NCBI GenBank assembly: GCA_022605405.1
Contig: JABYQQ010000023.1
Span: forward strand, 620,001 to 684,000
Origin: Earliella scabrosa
Lineage: Eukaryota > Basidiomycota > Agaricomycetes > Polyporales > Polyporaceae
DNA: 64,000 nt
Direction of reading: 5' to 3'
Shown here: piece after piece, positions 11,481 through 22,930 of the stretch
Layout: each line of letters opens with the position of its first letter
Position numbering within the stretch: the first letter of the stretch is position 1
Position numbers and translations under genes: made by a program
Notes under the pieces: model-generated
What the model saw: the letters and a program-made list of their open reading frames with translations, nothing else
Database searches by the model: none
Told to the model about the DNA's origin: nothing

Positions 11481-14410
11481 TTGCGCTGCGACGACCAAGG
11501 CCGGGCCGGGCGAGCCGGCCCTTCCGGTGGGCGTCTCTCTTTCTCGACGTCCTCGTGGTGGTACTTGTCATTTACTTCTCCTCTGAACACACTCAGCAAT
11601 CTACAACAATCACCCTGGAGTTGGACCCCCCTCCTAGACCCCCCTTGCTCATCTACTGCTCCCTCTTACCCGCTCGCTTCAAACGTGCTCGTAATGGACG
11701 ACCCACGAACGTCTACCCGCGGCCGCCTGAATCCGCCTAAACTCGCATACAACCCTCTTGAGCTCGCGCGGCACAGAAGTGTCTTCATATGCTGGTGCGT
11801 GGCTATGGTACGCCAGGCGACGGCGACGGGGCCTGTACTCAATTATCACTTGTCTTCAGACCTCCGCGCTCCTGCTGTTGGACCCCGGCAGATCGATTGC
11901 TTGCGGGACCTTTGAGCTGGAGATCCTTGAACACACGAGCTGGAGCTGGACGCACATGCGGGCGCTGTGACTGCAGAGGTTGTGGAGGTGGAGGAATGGT
12001 CGAGGTGGATGGATATCCCGAGGTACGTGATTGCATCTCTGTGCATGTGCCTCGACCAACGACTCGGGTTCGAACTCGATCAGCTCCAGCCTCCTGCTCT
12101 GCCTCGTTCGACACACATCGTCCTCCGCACGATTGCACTCATGAAGCTGCACGCGTACGAGGGAAGATAGGACGGTCGAGCGACGTGTGCTCGCCTCTCT
12201 CTCTCGCAACGCAACATCGAGAGAATGGCGGACACGAAATGCTCCATCCACACCACTTCCAGCCCAGCTCTCCCATTGCGGGGAACACCCGCTCACGGGC
12301 ATGCTCCCTAGATTTCCCGATGTATCCGCTCTGCGCGTACTGTAACCGACCCTTTCCAACCTGAGCACAAGGGTGCGAGGAGCGGCGATTGGACGTCCAC
12401 GCACTCCACTACCAACGCATGGTGCCTCGACCCGACCCGACTCTCTTCGAGTTTGTACTAGCTACTCGGGGTAAGCGGGCCTCTAAATCGCACTCGCCGC
12501 AAGTTCATCTCGGACTTCGCAACATCTCATAAGGAGTTCCGCCGTCGGCGTATGAAGCTCCAGGCCGTGCGGCTTCGGCCGTCATGGTCCTGCTCACTGT
12601 ATGGTTCGGAAGACTAAGGCCTTGAAGCGCAGATAAGGACGACATATAACCCGCGCCGGTACGTACCTGTGTACTTTAGTAGGGTTAACCGCCGTGACCA
12701 TTGCTGAGCGCTGATGTCCCTTCGGTTCTGCTTTCCAGGAATCAAAGCATTCGCACCATGAAGGCCTTCGGGATGGGACGGGGCTCGAGAGACCGAAATC
12801 GAGTCGGACGGATAACCTGTTGAGTCTCGGACCAGGTGCGCTGGCGCGCGTGCACTCGCCACTGGATCGCGCGCTCTCACTGCGCAGTGTCGAAGATGAC
12901 AACGGACAGCGTGAACGGGCGGTTCGTGCCGCCTTACACGAGGTCAGGGACGTCAGATATCTCAAGTCGAGACGCGGATTGGCAGCAGGCAGCTGACACG
13001 ACACGTCTCCGCTGTCTCTGCTGCAGTGATCGTTGATGCAGCTGCCGCGCGCGGGGCGTAGTCTCTCCCCCACGTGCGGTTCCCCTGCTTGCACGTTCCA
13101 ACGTTCCAGCTGAGCAGAACGGCCGCGGCCGACGGACTGGCACTGCGCAGGCCTACCACATGTACACCAGATCGAGCCGAGCGAGGGCCAGCGAACGGAC
13201 GCGCGTCGGCGGAGACATGTATCTGTCCTCGCTCGGGTTCTGCCCGGTTCTGGCAGCTGGAGCAGCGCACGAGGGCGCGATGTCGATGCGAGCCTCGAAC
13301 GGGCTGTCGACTGCGCCCGCTCATTGGCTGCTGCGCCGCGCTGCTGCTCTGGTCGGTCGAGTCGTCGGGGTATCCGTCGGGCTGTATCGTGCTCTGTCTC
13401 GCGAGCGGAGGACAACGTAGCGGGCCGTCCTCGTCCCCTGCCGCCAGCTCGGGATCGGTTATGGTTCATCGCGCCGGGATGGACATCGGAGAAGACGTCA
13501 GCGCCGTCGTCGCTTGGAGCCACGTCCCGACTGTAGATTTAGCGCAGATCGCTGAGGAGAAGTCGGTCGCTGCGACTCGAAATCCGGCCGTCGATGTTCG
13601 CAGCGCCCGTTGCTGCTGCCGCTCGCGCCGCGCGGCGTACATGTCCCTTACAGCATCGTCGTCGGTGTCCACGTCGGGTGTGTGATGGAGCAGTCTCTTG
13701 CATGCGCGATATCCGCTTCTCCGATGCACTATCCTCACACGCATGCCTCACCGTACGGGCTCCTTCTTCTATGCGCTCGCCCTCCGACTCTCGCTCTCCT
13801 CCCGGACCGTGCTATACCCAGACACATCCTCCAATTGCACTCGGCGACGCCTGCTGGCTCAAATTGACCTTGGTTCACGGTCCTCTAGATCTGCGACCTC
13901 TGCCACATCTGCCACACCATCCTCGTTTCTGACCTTGTCCCGTACAATCCGCACTTCCCCTGTTCCAAGGATGCTTGATGGGACATTCACAGAGAAGAAC
14001 GCGACCCTATTCTTTCTCCTCTCCGTCTACACCCTCGTTCTATCCTTCCGGACTCGACCATCTGCGCTTCCCTGCTACAGTGTACCTCCATACAGGCTCA
14101 TGCGCCCGATCTCTCGAATAATGACACATTCTCACGACGCATCCGTGCCATCGAGCAATCTCGAACGCGCGGACGCGCAACTGTACCTCACCTCCCAGCT
14201 GCCTGTAAGCACGCCATTCCGCTCTCGTTCTCTCCCTCTGTCGCTCCCGCATCTAGACGCCGCGTGCCTCCGAGTCATTCGTGGAATCAAGTACCCGACT
14301 TCCTCTTCCTTCGCGCACGCTCGCAATGGCCACGCACAGACTTTGAGATTGACGGTAAGCAGAGTCAGTCCTAGCATTCGCGCGCGATACTCACCGCTCT
14401 TATCTGCTCT
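11481..14410 (+). pseudogene. Decayed multi-exon gene copies, unknown family (unit 1, block 2)
   Basis: This is a second copy of the 4.9-8.7 kb block in the same orientation. The stretch at 11500-11560 matches 4978-5035, 11880-12210 matches 5400-5740, and 12640-13400 matches 7160-7920. The intron-like segment beginning GGTACGTACCTGTG at about 12658 recurs almost unchanged at about 57750, with an acceptor CTTTCCAG near 12738. An exon-like stretch reading SERTRVGGD near 13.2 kb recurs in altered form near 7.7, 8.73, 16.36, 58.27, 59.49 and 62.44 kb. Frameshifts between copies make intact coding unlikely. The product is unknown. Confidence 0.5.
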
Positions 14411-14416
14411 TATATA
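14411..14416 (+). promoter_or_regulatory. TATA box of a repeated gene family
   Basis: TATATA lies 111 bp upstream of an ATG at 14527 whose frame begins MADDPSGLP. The surrounding 250 bp is repeated at 60280-60520 and, less exactly, at 59150-59300. In those copies the TATA element is altered (TAATAC near 60465, TAACAC near 59206). Calling it a core promoter rests on its position; transcription is not shown. Confidence 0.4.
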
Positions 14417-17400
14417 CCCCACCTCTCTCGTCGTGCTTAGGACAGGCCGAGTCACTTCGCTCTTCGAGATCGCGCTCGTGATTCGACCCCGTAGCCCGGG
14501 CCTGCCATTGCACCGCTCGAAGCGCGATGGCGGACGACCCATCAGGCCTCCCCAGATCTGACATCAAGGCCTGTCAGCTTCGAGTCCCAACACGAACGTT
14601 CCCTCAAGGTCCCGCCTGTCCGCAACGCATGAAGCGGATGTGAAACCCCGACGTCGCCGGTACGCGTAATTCAGAGCGATTTCGACGCCTCGCCGCATGC
14701 AGGTTACCTGGAATCTCGAGGCGAAGGCGGGACTCCGCGGATGCAAGCTGCTGAATCATCGCTAGTGCGACGTTCGAACTCATATCGGTTGCACTCTCAC
14801 TCGGACTGGACATCTAGGTGTCTGCACGCCGTGGTCCGGCCACCGCCCAATACGAAGCCTCTAGCCAGGAGGAGTCAGCGCGCGACGGGGGCATGAGTCG
14901 AGAGAGCTCCGAACTGCCTCTCCCCACGCCTTTGTACTGGGAATGCTGCCTCTTGCATCCGTGCATGGATCGCGCACGACGAGTTCTGCATCTTAGCCTC
15001 CGAGTCGCTCGCCCCCACTCCTCGCCACCGTTGTGGAGACTCGTTGCTCCACCCCGCTCACCCATACTGTCAAGCGGACAAAATCTTCGATCCCGGAGAA
15101 CGCCGCATCCCTCTAGCCATGCCGCGCTCGTACGCTCAGCCCGGAACTACCGAGAGAACCTGCGCGCGGGGGAAGGGGGACGATGTCGTGCTTGGAATGC
15201 AGGTGTGGGTATGCAGCTCTGCAGTTGTCCAGAATCGCTGAGACCGCCCCGCAGCTCGAGAATATGCTCCGTATTCGGGCTCGACATCTCGCCAGAGCAT
15301 TGTGTCCATCCGGATGAACTTGATGTCCTACCTCCGTTCACGGTGCGTTCATGTGGTCTAGAACTCCGGACCGCGCTCTCATTATACTGACCCCTCCCAC
15401 AGAGCATCGCACTTGCACGCAGAGCATGTCCCAGGTCCTGGCGGCCGCGGATTGAGGCGACGTGGACAGCACGAAGACAGCGTGACGGAGAAGCCTATCG
15501 AGCGGACTCCACGACGTGGCCTCACCCATATCCCGACGCTACAGCGAGCGAGTGGAGGTCCTGCATCGATCGTCGAGCGTGGCTCTTCCGGCCGGGGTCA
15601 GTCCACGCGCCTTGTCGTCCTCCACATTCAACGCGCGGTCCTCTCCTCGGACACCTCGCGAGCGCGCGCGCGCGAGTGGTGTGCTGTGCATATGCAAGAT
15701 GTTCTGGAAACCCGGCTCGACGTCTCCATGCAGGCTCACACCGGGATTGCCCCCGGGGTCCGAGGGCCCGACGGTGAATCCTCAACACCGCATCGCTTCA
15801 GGAGATCGAGAAGGCGCGCATTCAGGCACAGGGTTGGGTTTGGGGTTCGGACGAGGTGGCTTCGCAGTATTACCAGGTATGTCCCTCTTTTGACATCATC
15901 TCGCAACTCGACGAACGAGGATCTCGACGAACGCAGCAGCAACATTGATGCGTCGTATTGCAGTCTCTCGCGGGGAGCCCACATCTGCTAAGGAAGCGAT
16001 CAGCGTGTGAGTACTCGTGCTGTAAACCTTGTATGCGTCCGTCGTCTCAGCTGAGCTCGTTCGACGTGTTCTGCGGTATCGGCAGGCCACGGGCAGTCAC
16101 GCACGCATACATGAGCCTAGCGACGCACCCTCACTCAGTGGCGAAGCGAGATCCACAGGAGCCATGCGGATGCGGGAGACAGCCTGGCTACACATAGCAC
16201 GTCGAACGAACCGCGTGTGGTTCTCCTCCACTCACCCTCGCTCGCTCGAGCACGCCCCCATCGCACGCCTCCCACCGGGACGCGCTACATACAACCCGGA
16301 CGGTCTTCACCGCGTCCCTCCTGCTCCGCGTCGACGTCGGCTTGCACATGGTTCGGTTGACAGCGAGCGACGCACGTCAGGAAGAAGCAGTGCTTCCATT
16401 GCCCAGTGGGACTCTGTTCGGCTCTGCCACAGAACCCGAGGGGGCGATCGTCGACTCGAGTCCGACCGTTGCAATCGATCGCGATCCCTCAGCGCTCCTC
16501 CTGCTCAACGAAGCCGGTCACTCGCCCAGTGAGGTGGAGGATGGATGGGGTCTTGGCGCGGAATGCTATCGCTGCCTGAAGGCTATATGCAGCTCTGGTG
16601 CGGGCTTCGGCGTAACAGAGGATAGCGGACGACGCATATACGAAGACGACTTGGCTTCGCTCGCCGTCAGCCATCTTCCGAGTGCCTTCCTCGACGGCCG
16701 ATGGTGCGCCAGAGAACGTCGCTGTATCGGTCGAACGATCGCCAGCTGGTCAAGACGGAGGCCGTGTGGAAGAGATGGGCGTCGAGTCCGGGACGAAAGG
16801 GTTTCGTTGGATGGACTTCGAGTACGCAGCGTGGGTGTATGCATTTGCGGTGGCTGGTACGTGTCCGGGACTCCGAGACCGCGCCTGCGTATGCGACAAG
16901 GGCAGCGGCAGAGTGGGGCAAACTCAGGAGCGCGATGACTCTGGCCCGACTCTGGCACGCATCGGCACTCGATCAGGACCCCGTGACAGAAGGTGCAGAG
17001 CGACGTCGACGCCAGCGAGCTCGATCCGTGTTTCCAGGACACGTTCACGCTCCTCCAGCGACGATCCCGCGCAAGAGCCCGCTCGTTACTTCGGATCCGT
17101 GCAGAACTGGCGGATCTCTTCAGGCGAGCCTTTAGTCTGCGAACAACTAGGGTATGCATTCACACGATGTCCCAGACAGCACTCCACGGAGCGATGATGG
17201 TGTAGCCTCCTGATCGGATGGCTGCGAACAGCGGGAACGCAGCAAGAGCCCGGCATGTACGAGGTCGACTCCGCACTTTGCGACGTTTCAGGAAGCTTTT
17301 GAGGCCTTGCCAGACCAGGACGGTTTGCGCCGCGCATGGGCTCGGAACAGGACTCAAGAGCCAACCGTGGCTCGCCACTCCTTCGACGTGGTGTACCGTA

Positions 17401-17775
17401 CCAGACCATCGCGAGATTTTCCGTTATGTCAAGGACGGACCGTTGCAATCTGGACGAGACCACTGCCAGTGAGTCCACGCAGCGGTTGATACCCTATTGC
17501 GCATGCGGAGGGATGGAGACCGACACTGGAGCTCACTAACTGACTTCTCAGATGGCAGGTACATGGCTGGCCGAACAAGAGGCTTCCGGGGCAGTCATGC
17601 GTTCAGACAGCGCATGTACCATACCCGACACCCTCTCACGAACCATCGCGGCACCGCACACCGTGGCATACACCAGCAATCGAGGATAAATGCGGAAACC
17701 GCTCGAAACCTGGTGTACTCAGACCAGTCAACGCGGGACGGGTCGAGAAGGCGATGGAGGGACGGAACGCGCTTG
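14417..17775 (+). pseudogene. Decayed multi-exon gene, unknown family (unit 1, block 3)
   Basis: The block aligns over its whole length with 60480-63830 in unit 2, about 85-95% identical in the best stretches (for example 15880-16040 against 61945-62105). A putative start at 14527 (MADDPSGLP) is shared with frames at 60579 and, partly, 59318. The most protein-like exon is 16885-17135, reading AEWGKLRSAMTLARLWHAS and later LQRRSRARARSLLRIRAEL. The unit 2 copy at 62995-63190 keeps this frame with a donor GTGAGT at about 63189, but the unit 1 copy has a 1-nt deletion near 17000. Several GT-AG borders are shared (for example GTGAGTACTCG at about 16016 and an acceptor at about 16051). The product is unrecognised. 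A short GC dinucleotide run lies at about 15660. Confidence 0.5.
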
Positions 17776-18069
17776 CACACCGCACCTGCGTCAATACCAA
17801 CCCGTGTGTCATTGACGCTGTTCCTCCGCGTAAAGGACGGTCTCGCTTTTTCGTCTCGAGACGGCCGATGGGCCGCACCCACTTAATTCCATTGTGCCAT
17901 GTCTCGTGGACCTGTGCCTGTCCAAGACCACCAGAAAAACAGGTGCGCCCCTTCCCGCCCGTAACTCCCGCTCGCACACACCTAACTGGGTCTCGTGAAC
18001 CAGCTTGTCGCGGAGGAGGTCAACGCGCACACGGGTTCGGACTCGGGCTCGCTCGCCGAGGACACCGAC
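17776..18069. other. Junction sequence between unit 1 block 3 and the LC8 remnant
   Basis: Homology between unit 1 and unit 2 ends near 17775 (matching about 63830). In unit 2 the sequence then passes straight into the NACHT 3' flank, whereas here about 760 bp of extra sequence follows, including the dynein light chain remnant. No separate gene is visible in this part. Confidence 0.4.
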
Positions 18070-18454
18070 GGCCCGGGCCCGAAAGCGATCACCACGAACG
18101 TCGACTTGAGTGAGGAGGTGGTCAACGTCACCTCCGCCGCGGCTCGAGAAGTACAGCATCGAGAAGGACATCGCAGCCCAGATCAGAACGGACTTCGTCA
18201 AGCGACGCGGGCCCACTGGCACGTCCTCGTCGACAGGACCTTTCGCTCTCATGGTACGTCCGACTCGTATTACGCCTCACAATCTCCCCCGCATTCCTGC
18301 ATGGACGTCGTTGCGAGCGCGACTATGCGACACCCTTCCCTCCCCATCCACCCATCCACCCGTCGCTGGCACCCGACAGCTATACTGATCTTTGCTATCA
18401 CAGACGAAACAATGTATATACCTCTACACCGAAGCCCTCGCCATCCTCAGCTGA
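18070..18454 (+). pseudogene. Broken LC8-type dynein light chain gene
   Basis: Residues matching the small dynein light chain LC8 family appear in two frames. One frame covers the N-terminal part (KAITTNVDLSEEVVN) at about 18082-18140. A second covers LEKYSIEKDIAAQIRTDFVK, the hallmark helix, at about 18145-18206. The first frame returns for WHVLVDRTFRSH just before a donor GTACGT at 18254. A last exon from 18404 reads TKQCIYLYTEALAIL to a stop at 18454. LC8 proteins are about 90 aa hub dimers of cytoplasmic dynein. At least two 1-nt shifts are needed, the segment usually joining the third and fourth parts is missing or in an unseen exon, and I found no clear start, so I call it a pseudogene. 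It sits between duplication units 1 and 2 and has no counterpart before 63835. Confidence 0.72.
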
Positions 18455-18536
18455 TCCGGAAGTCATGAGCCGTCCCAGTGCGCTCTCCTCCCCTCATCGG
18501 GCTGCTGGAGGGTCGGAATGGTGGCAGATGAGCGAT

Positions 18537-19455
18537 TGAGGCGTTCACAATCGGATCGCCATACAACTGCCATATAGCCATTCCCCGGTCTCCCTGACCC
18601 TCGCGCCGGACCCGATACATATCGTCGCATTTGCTGCTTTCCATCGCAGCGCAATCGTGCATATCCGATTCGCTCTCGCGCCTGCTCCAAGTGTCGGTCC
18701 TCGGAACCCCGACTACTCTCGCGCGACGAGGTGCAGTGCTCCGCGCAGAGCATGCACATCTCTTGGGGCTGCGCGCATCGTGAACGCCGGTAGCCTGTCC
18801 GCAACCTATTCAATCATGCTCGACATCACTCGCTCAGCCAATTCCGACCTCGACAACAGAAGGCTTACGCGTTGCAGCGATGATCCCACCACCTGTTCTA
18901 CTCTCGGATGTCTCATTTCAAAAGCACGGCGAGACGATTGCGGAGCACCGTTCTCATCAGATCATTTACCTCACCCATAGTATATAGCTCCTTGGACCTT
19001 GGGCCACGCGCTTTGAAATCGGGGTCACACTCACAGTGGACATTGTCTCTAAGCATCTATCTACTAGAGATGTGGGGTTTCTCAGGCTTTGTCCGTCGTA
19101 CCTTATCTGAACGTCTGACGGGCGGGATCAATTATTACGACGGTACCCTCAGTCTCGTCGTCTCCCCATCAGTGATGGCTCAATGTTTTTGTGAGATATC
19201 TTCGAATGACACTCACCGGTGAGATGCCAGCGCCCAGCCTGTCCACTGAGATTGTGGAACATGATGCAAATGTCAATGAGTACTACGAACAAGTTCTGCC
19301 TTTTCGGAACACATGAAGACCAGGGGACCGTCACAATCTCACTGTGGACGCCGACGCTGGGCATGATGATGTATCGGTAGTTGGTGTTGCTTTCAACAAA
19401 CTGCAGTCTCTCTAAGTATCAGTGAGTGCAAATGTTACGATAGCCTGCAACTGTA
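18537..19455. repeat. 3' flank of NACHT gene 2, second copy of duplicated block
   Basis: This is near-identical to 1-972 with small indels and substitutions, and its part around 19085-19240 matches 63840-64000. It marks the left edge of duplication unit 2. No gene is supported. Confidence 0.85.
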
Positions 19456-22030
19456 CTAATGCTGGCCCTGGGACTCCCAAACCGAACCGACTTCCAAAAT
19501 GAACGCATGAAATACATTAGTTGGAATCCGATCAAATCTCTCCGCCGTCTCAATCATCTCCGCAGACTGCACCGATGTCGAGAGCCCCCGATGGTATGCA
19601 CAATAATTGACCACATAGCTGCACAGGGCGTAGACAGAATGCCTAGGTTCGTCAACTTTCTTTCCCCACAGCTTCTCCTCCAGCCGGCCCCGTAAATCCC
19701 TATGTTCAAGCTTGCGTAGTTCCAGCATCTCAGAGCTCTCTTCTAGCAGCTCCGGCATGTATTTCTCCACATAATACAACCCGTGACGCATGCATCCGAG
19801 GGCGAGCGTCGCGTGCGCCTGGGCAGCATCAACGTGGAACTCGGGCCGAGGAAGTGCCTTCGTCTTCTCGGGGTCGAGGAGGAAGTCGCGGAAGGTGGTG
19901 TGCATAAACTGAAACCAGGGATCGGCCTTGTCTGAGTCCCACGATACGACAGCCTGTAGTTGGAGCAGGATCGACAGGGAATCTTCGCATGAGATGTCAG
20001 TCAGAACCTCAAGCCTCCCTAGTTGTATTTGTGAATCTTGCCATACAGCAGCAAAGCCAAGTACTAGCGGAATCCCCTCGCGCAAGTCGGGAGACATTGT
20101 GTCCTCGGGGAAGGCAGTCCCTAAGACGGTGAGGTAGAGTTGGTCGAGGCGGGGGAGTGAAATTCTGGCAGCGCTGCTGTCATCCGACAGAAGACGGTTC
20201 AGAGTCCGGTCCAGGGTTGGGGTTCCGAATTTGCCTTGTCTGATGAGGAACTCCGCCGCCGTGCTCGCGTAGACAAATATGCCCTCGGACCGACGGACAA
20301 GCTGCTTGATGATGGACGGGTCCGCGTCAGACCACGCTCGAGTCGTAGAATCCTTGGACAATCTGTCGTGAATCACGGCTTCAATGTCGCGGTCGACAGT
20401 GTTCTGGTCGCCAATGTCCCGGAACGTTCGTCTGAGGACGGAGGGGTGGGCATCCAGAATGTGGCGCACAGAGTCCGGCTCGGGGCGCGAAGTGAGCAAG
20501 ATGCGAAGGGGTGAGGAGGGGAATTCGGTGCAGGAGAGGAGGAGCTTGAGCAGGGTGGGAACGGCGTCAATATCCTCCGCCGTGCACTCGTCTAGGGCAT
20601 CGACGACGACGAAGATTGGAGAGTGAGGGGTTGACTCAGACTCAGACTCGGATAGTTGTCCAAGGGGTCCGCGCACTAGGTCTTCGCATGCGTACTCCAG
20701 TTGCTGTTGCTGTGAGCCGCCTCCTTTCAACAGGTGTTCTCGGGCCGCGGACACGATGGCATCGTGGAGAAGGTCTGGCTGTAGGGTCGCAAGCTGGAAG
20801 GCGATGGTATTGAAGAAGGGGAGTACTGAATTGAGTCCCTGTGGACCACGGGTGAAGAAGAATGACGCTCCTAGGCGTTTCGACTTGTCGAGACGTCGAC
20901 AAAACTCGGATGCGATCGTGGATTTGCCCATGCCGGCCGCTCCAACTAGCACAAGAACACGATGTTTGGCTCCAGCATTGCTGCAGTCTTCTGCCCAGAC
21001 GTGCAATGCACGGAAGACGTTCTTCCGGGTGGTCTGAAGATAATGCGCCTTTCCCGCGTTGTCACCTGAGCGGTAAGACGCGCCGTCTAAGGGGTGGAGG
21101 TCCCTCAGAATCCGCTGGTCCGCTGAATGATGTGCATCAGTCAACAAAAAGTTTAGTACTGAACACGACGGCGCCGCTAACCTTCGCTCTGTAAGATGCG
21201 ATTGAGCAAGCAGCCGGGAATAAATCAGTGTGCTTAACATACCGTGACCACACTCAGCGTTTGACAAGCAACAGTCTCGATAGCAACTTCGCCCTCAAAC
21301 TGTGAGCGGATATATTAGATACAGTATAGACAAGCATGCAGTACGGTTCGTACCTGAAAGCTCTGGATTGCGCGGTCCATCTTGTTTCTTAGGCTCTCAA
21401 TCACATCGGTATCCCGTTTGCTATGGAGGATTCGGACACGCCAACGTCTGTCCGACAAAGTGCCGGCCTCTGAGAGCACTTGATCCAGCTCTCTACTCAT
21501 TCGGCGTGTCAGCGCCGGTGGCTCCGCCAATAGAGGGAATCATAGACACTGCGCGAACCCACCTCTTCAATTTGTCGATGCGCGTGACAAGACCCAAATC
21601 CTTCGTGCCACGCAACTTTGTCTCCACATCCGTACGATCGGGAGAGGTATGGGGGATGCTATTGACCCTGTTCTTGACGGTTGCTGCCACCTTCTCAATG
21701 GTGTCGTACAGGTTCTGAACTTGCTCGCAAAGCCCCCTCACGGCTTCGTCATTGGACTTGACACCCTTAGCCTCCAAGTGAGTCTCAACGATGCCGATGT
21801 AAGACTCGGGACATAGCTCAAGAGCTTACCTGAACCTTCTTCAAAATATCGATGAGAATATCCACAGCAAGCGGCAGCCCAGGGATAGGTGCAAGCTCGA
21901 CAAATTCTCGGCCGTTCTCTAGAATTGTGATGGTGGTTTCGAGTGCCGTGTCCATGGCGTGGTCTCCGAAGAGTTTGTGGTAGGGTTTCTTGAGTCGGTC
22001 GACGAACCTCGTCGGGGGTGGTTGAGACAT
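19456..22030 (-). CDS. NACHT-domain STAND (NLR-like) protein, copy 2, six exons
   Basis: Predicted exons on the minus strand: 22030-21830, 21771-21563, 21495-21354 (or from 21492), 21299-21243, 21188-21182 and 21122-19456. They total 2283 nt, a 760-aa protein in one frame. The N-terminal helical region includes the APIPGL segment and a GLCEQVQNLYDTIEK helix. Walker A GAAGMGKST is at residues 266-274 and Walker B FVVVDALDEC at about 376-385. No C-terminal repeat sensor is seen. All intron positions and phases match copy 1, including the 7-nt microexon AGCGAAG. The two proteins are closely similar over the last 130 residues and more diverged in the middle, where the signal-sensing or effector surface may lie. 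The copia insertion upstream could affect its expression. No break was seen. Confidence 0.9.
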
Positions 22031-22314
22031 GGTAGACTGAGATGAGGGATGATTCGGTGCCAGTCGTGGATAGTGGAGGAAAGCAAGAGAGAAACGGTAC
22101 GACTAACAGGCGGCATGAGCCATCAGCAAAGTCCCGAAACGCTTGCGCGATTGCGAAGCGCCCCTTCGCGCGCGGGCGCTTGCGAGCGCTCGCAATCGCA
22201 GTCCAACCGAATACGATCGGGCGAGCGATTTACAATCGTCCCCATTCGGACACTATCGCTCGCGGCATCTCGTTTGCGCTCATCGCCGCTTGCAAGCTGG
22301 GAGGGGGAGGGGGC
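22031..22314. promoter_or_regulatory. Upstream region of NACHT gene 2, truncated by copia insertion
   Basis: This is about 284 bp between the NACHT 2 start codon and the copia 5' LTR. It contains an imperfect hairpin of GCGATTGC-type motifs at about 22150-22200 and G-rich sequence at 22297-22314. The target-site copy GGGGC occupies 22310-22314. Any promoter elements further upstream have been displaced by nearly 24 kb. Confidence 0.45.
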
Positions 22315-22913
22315 TGTTGAACAATGGACTACGAACAGTAGACGCGCATTAGGCGCTATGGGCACTGCTTCTTACGATAGATCTTAGGCTGTGCTTCTTT
22401 CTTTCCATATTAGGTATACGTTGTACGATACACATGGTTACTAGGCTTCTCTTTTGTCCAGTCCATTCCAGTGCGTTCTTCTACGCTCCGGACTCTTCTT
22501 AGACTGTTCCAGATCGTCCTTGTGACCATACTTTGTTCTCCATTTGTCGTTATCTTTGTTCTGTCTGAGTCATCCTTCGTCGCTCCTTACTCATCCTCGA
22601 CTCACTCTGACTCAGACACATCACATGCCCTCCTTACTATCGCTTACTCATGCAGCTCCTTTACGGTATATAAGGAGGACTCTCTGGGACTCGTCTCCTC
22701 AGTCTTTCACTCACTGACTGAGGAGTAAGTACTCGTCTTACCTATGCGTTCATATGCTCTTACTTACAAGTACCTGTGTAGCTTGTCTGTCCGCTCACTT
22801 ACTAGGTACTTGGCATTATGCTAATATAGTCTTTCACTCACTGACTGAGGACTTGTCTGTCCGCTCACTTACTAGTCGCTTGCGACATCGCCTCACAGGT
22901 TCTCACTCCATCA
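22315..22913 (+). repeat. Copia 5' LTR
   Basis: This is a 599-bp direct repeat matching 45480-46078 without a difference that I could see. It holds a TATATAA box at 22667-22673. It also has internal short duplications: a 20-plus bp stretch around TTTCACTCACTGACTGAGGA occurs at about 22703 and 22831, and one around CTTGTCTGTCCGCTCACTTA at about 22782 and 22852. Confidence 0.95.
22667..22673 (+). promoter_or_regulatory. TATA box in copia LTR
   Basis: TATATAA occurs inside the 5' LTR about 240 bp before its end. The same element is in the 3' LTR at 45832-45838. It is the likely core promoter of the element, but no transcript start was determined. Confidence 0.6.
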
Positions 22914-22930
22914 GGTTATGAGCCCTGCGC
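22914..22930 (+). other. Primer-binding site, internal initiator tRNA-Met type
   Basis: GGTTATGAGCCCTGCGC directly follows the 5' LTR. It is complementary to the anticodon-loop region of fungal initiator tRNA-Met (the stretch containing CAU), not to the tRNA 3' end. The Drosophila copia element is known to prime from a half tRNA-iMet in this way. The position and exact match make this a firm call. Confidence 0.85.

Noticed and set aside
22471..22728. 85-codon frame in the copia LTR (also 45636-45893)
   Set aside because: It overlaps the LTR promoter TATA region and is duplicated only because the LTRs are; no protein family was recognised.
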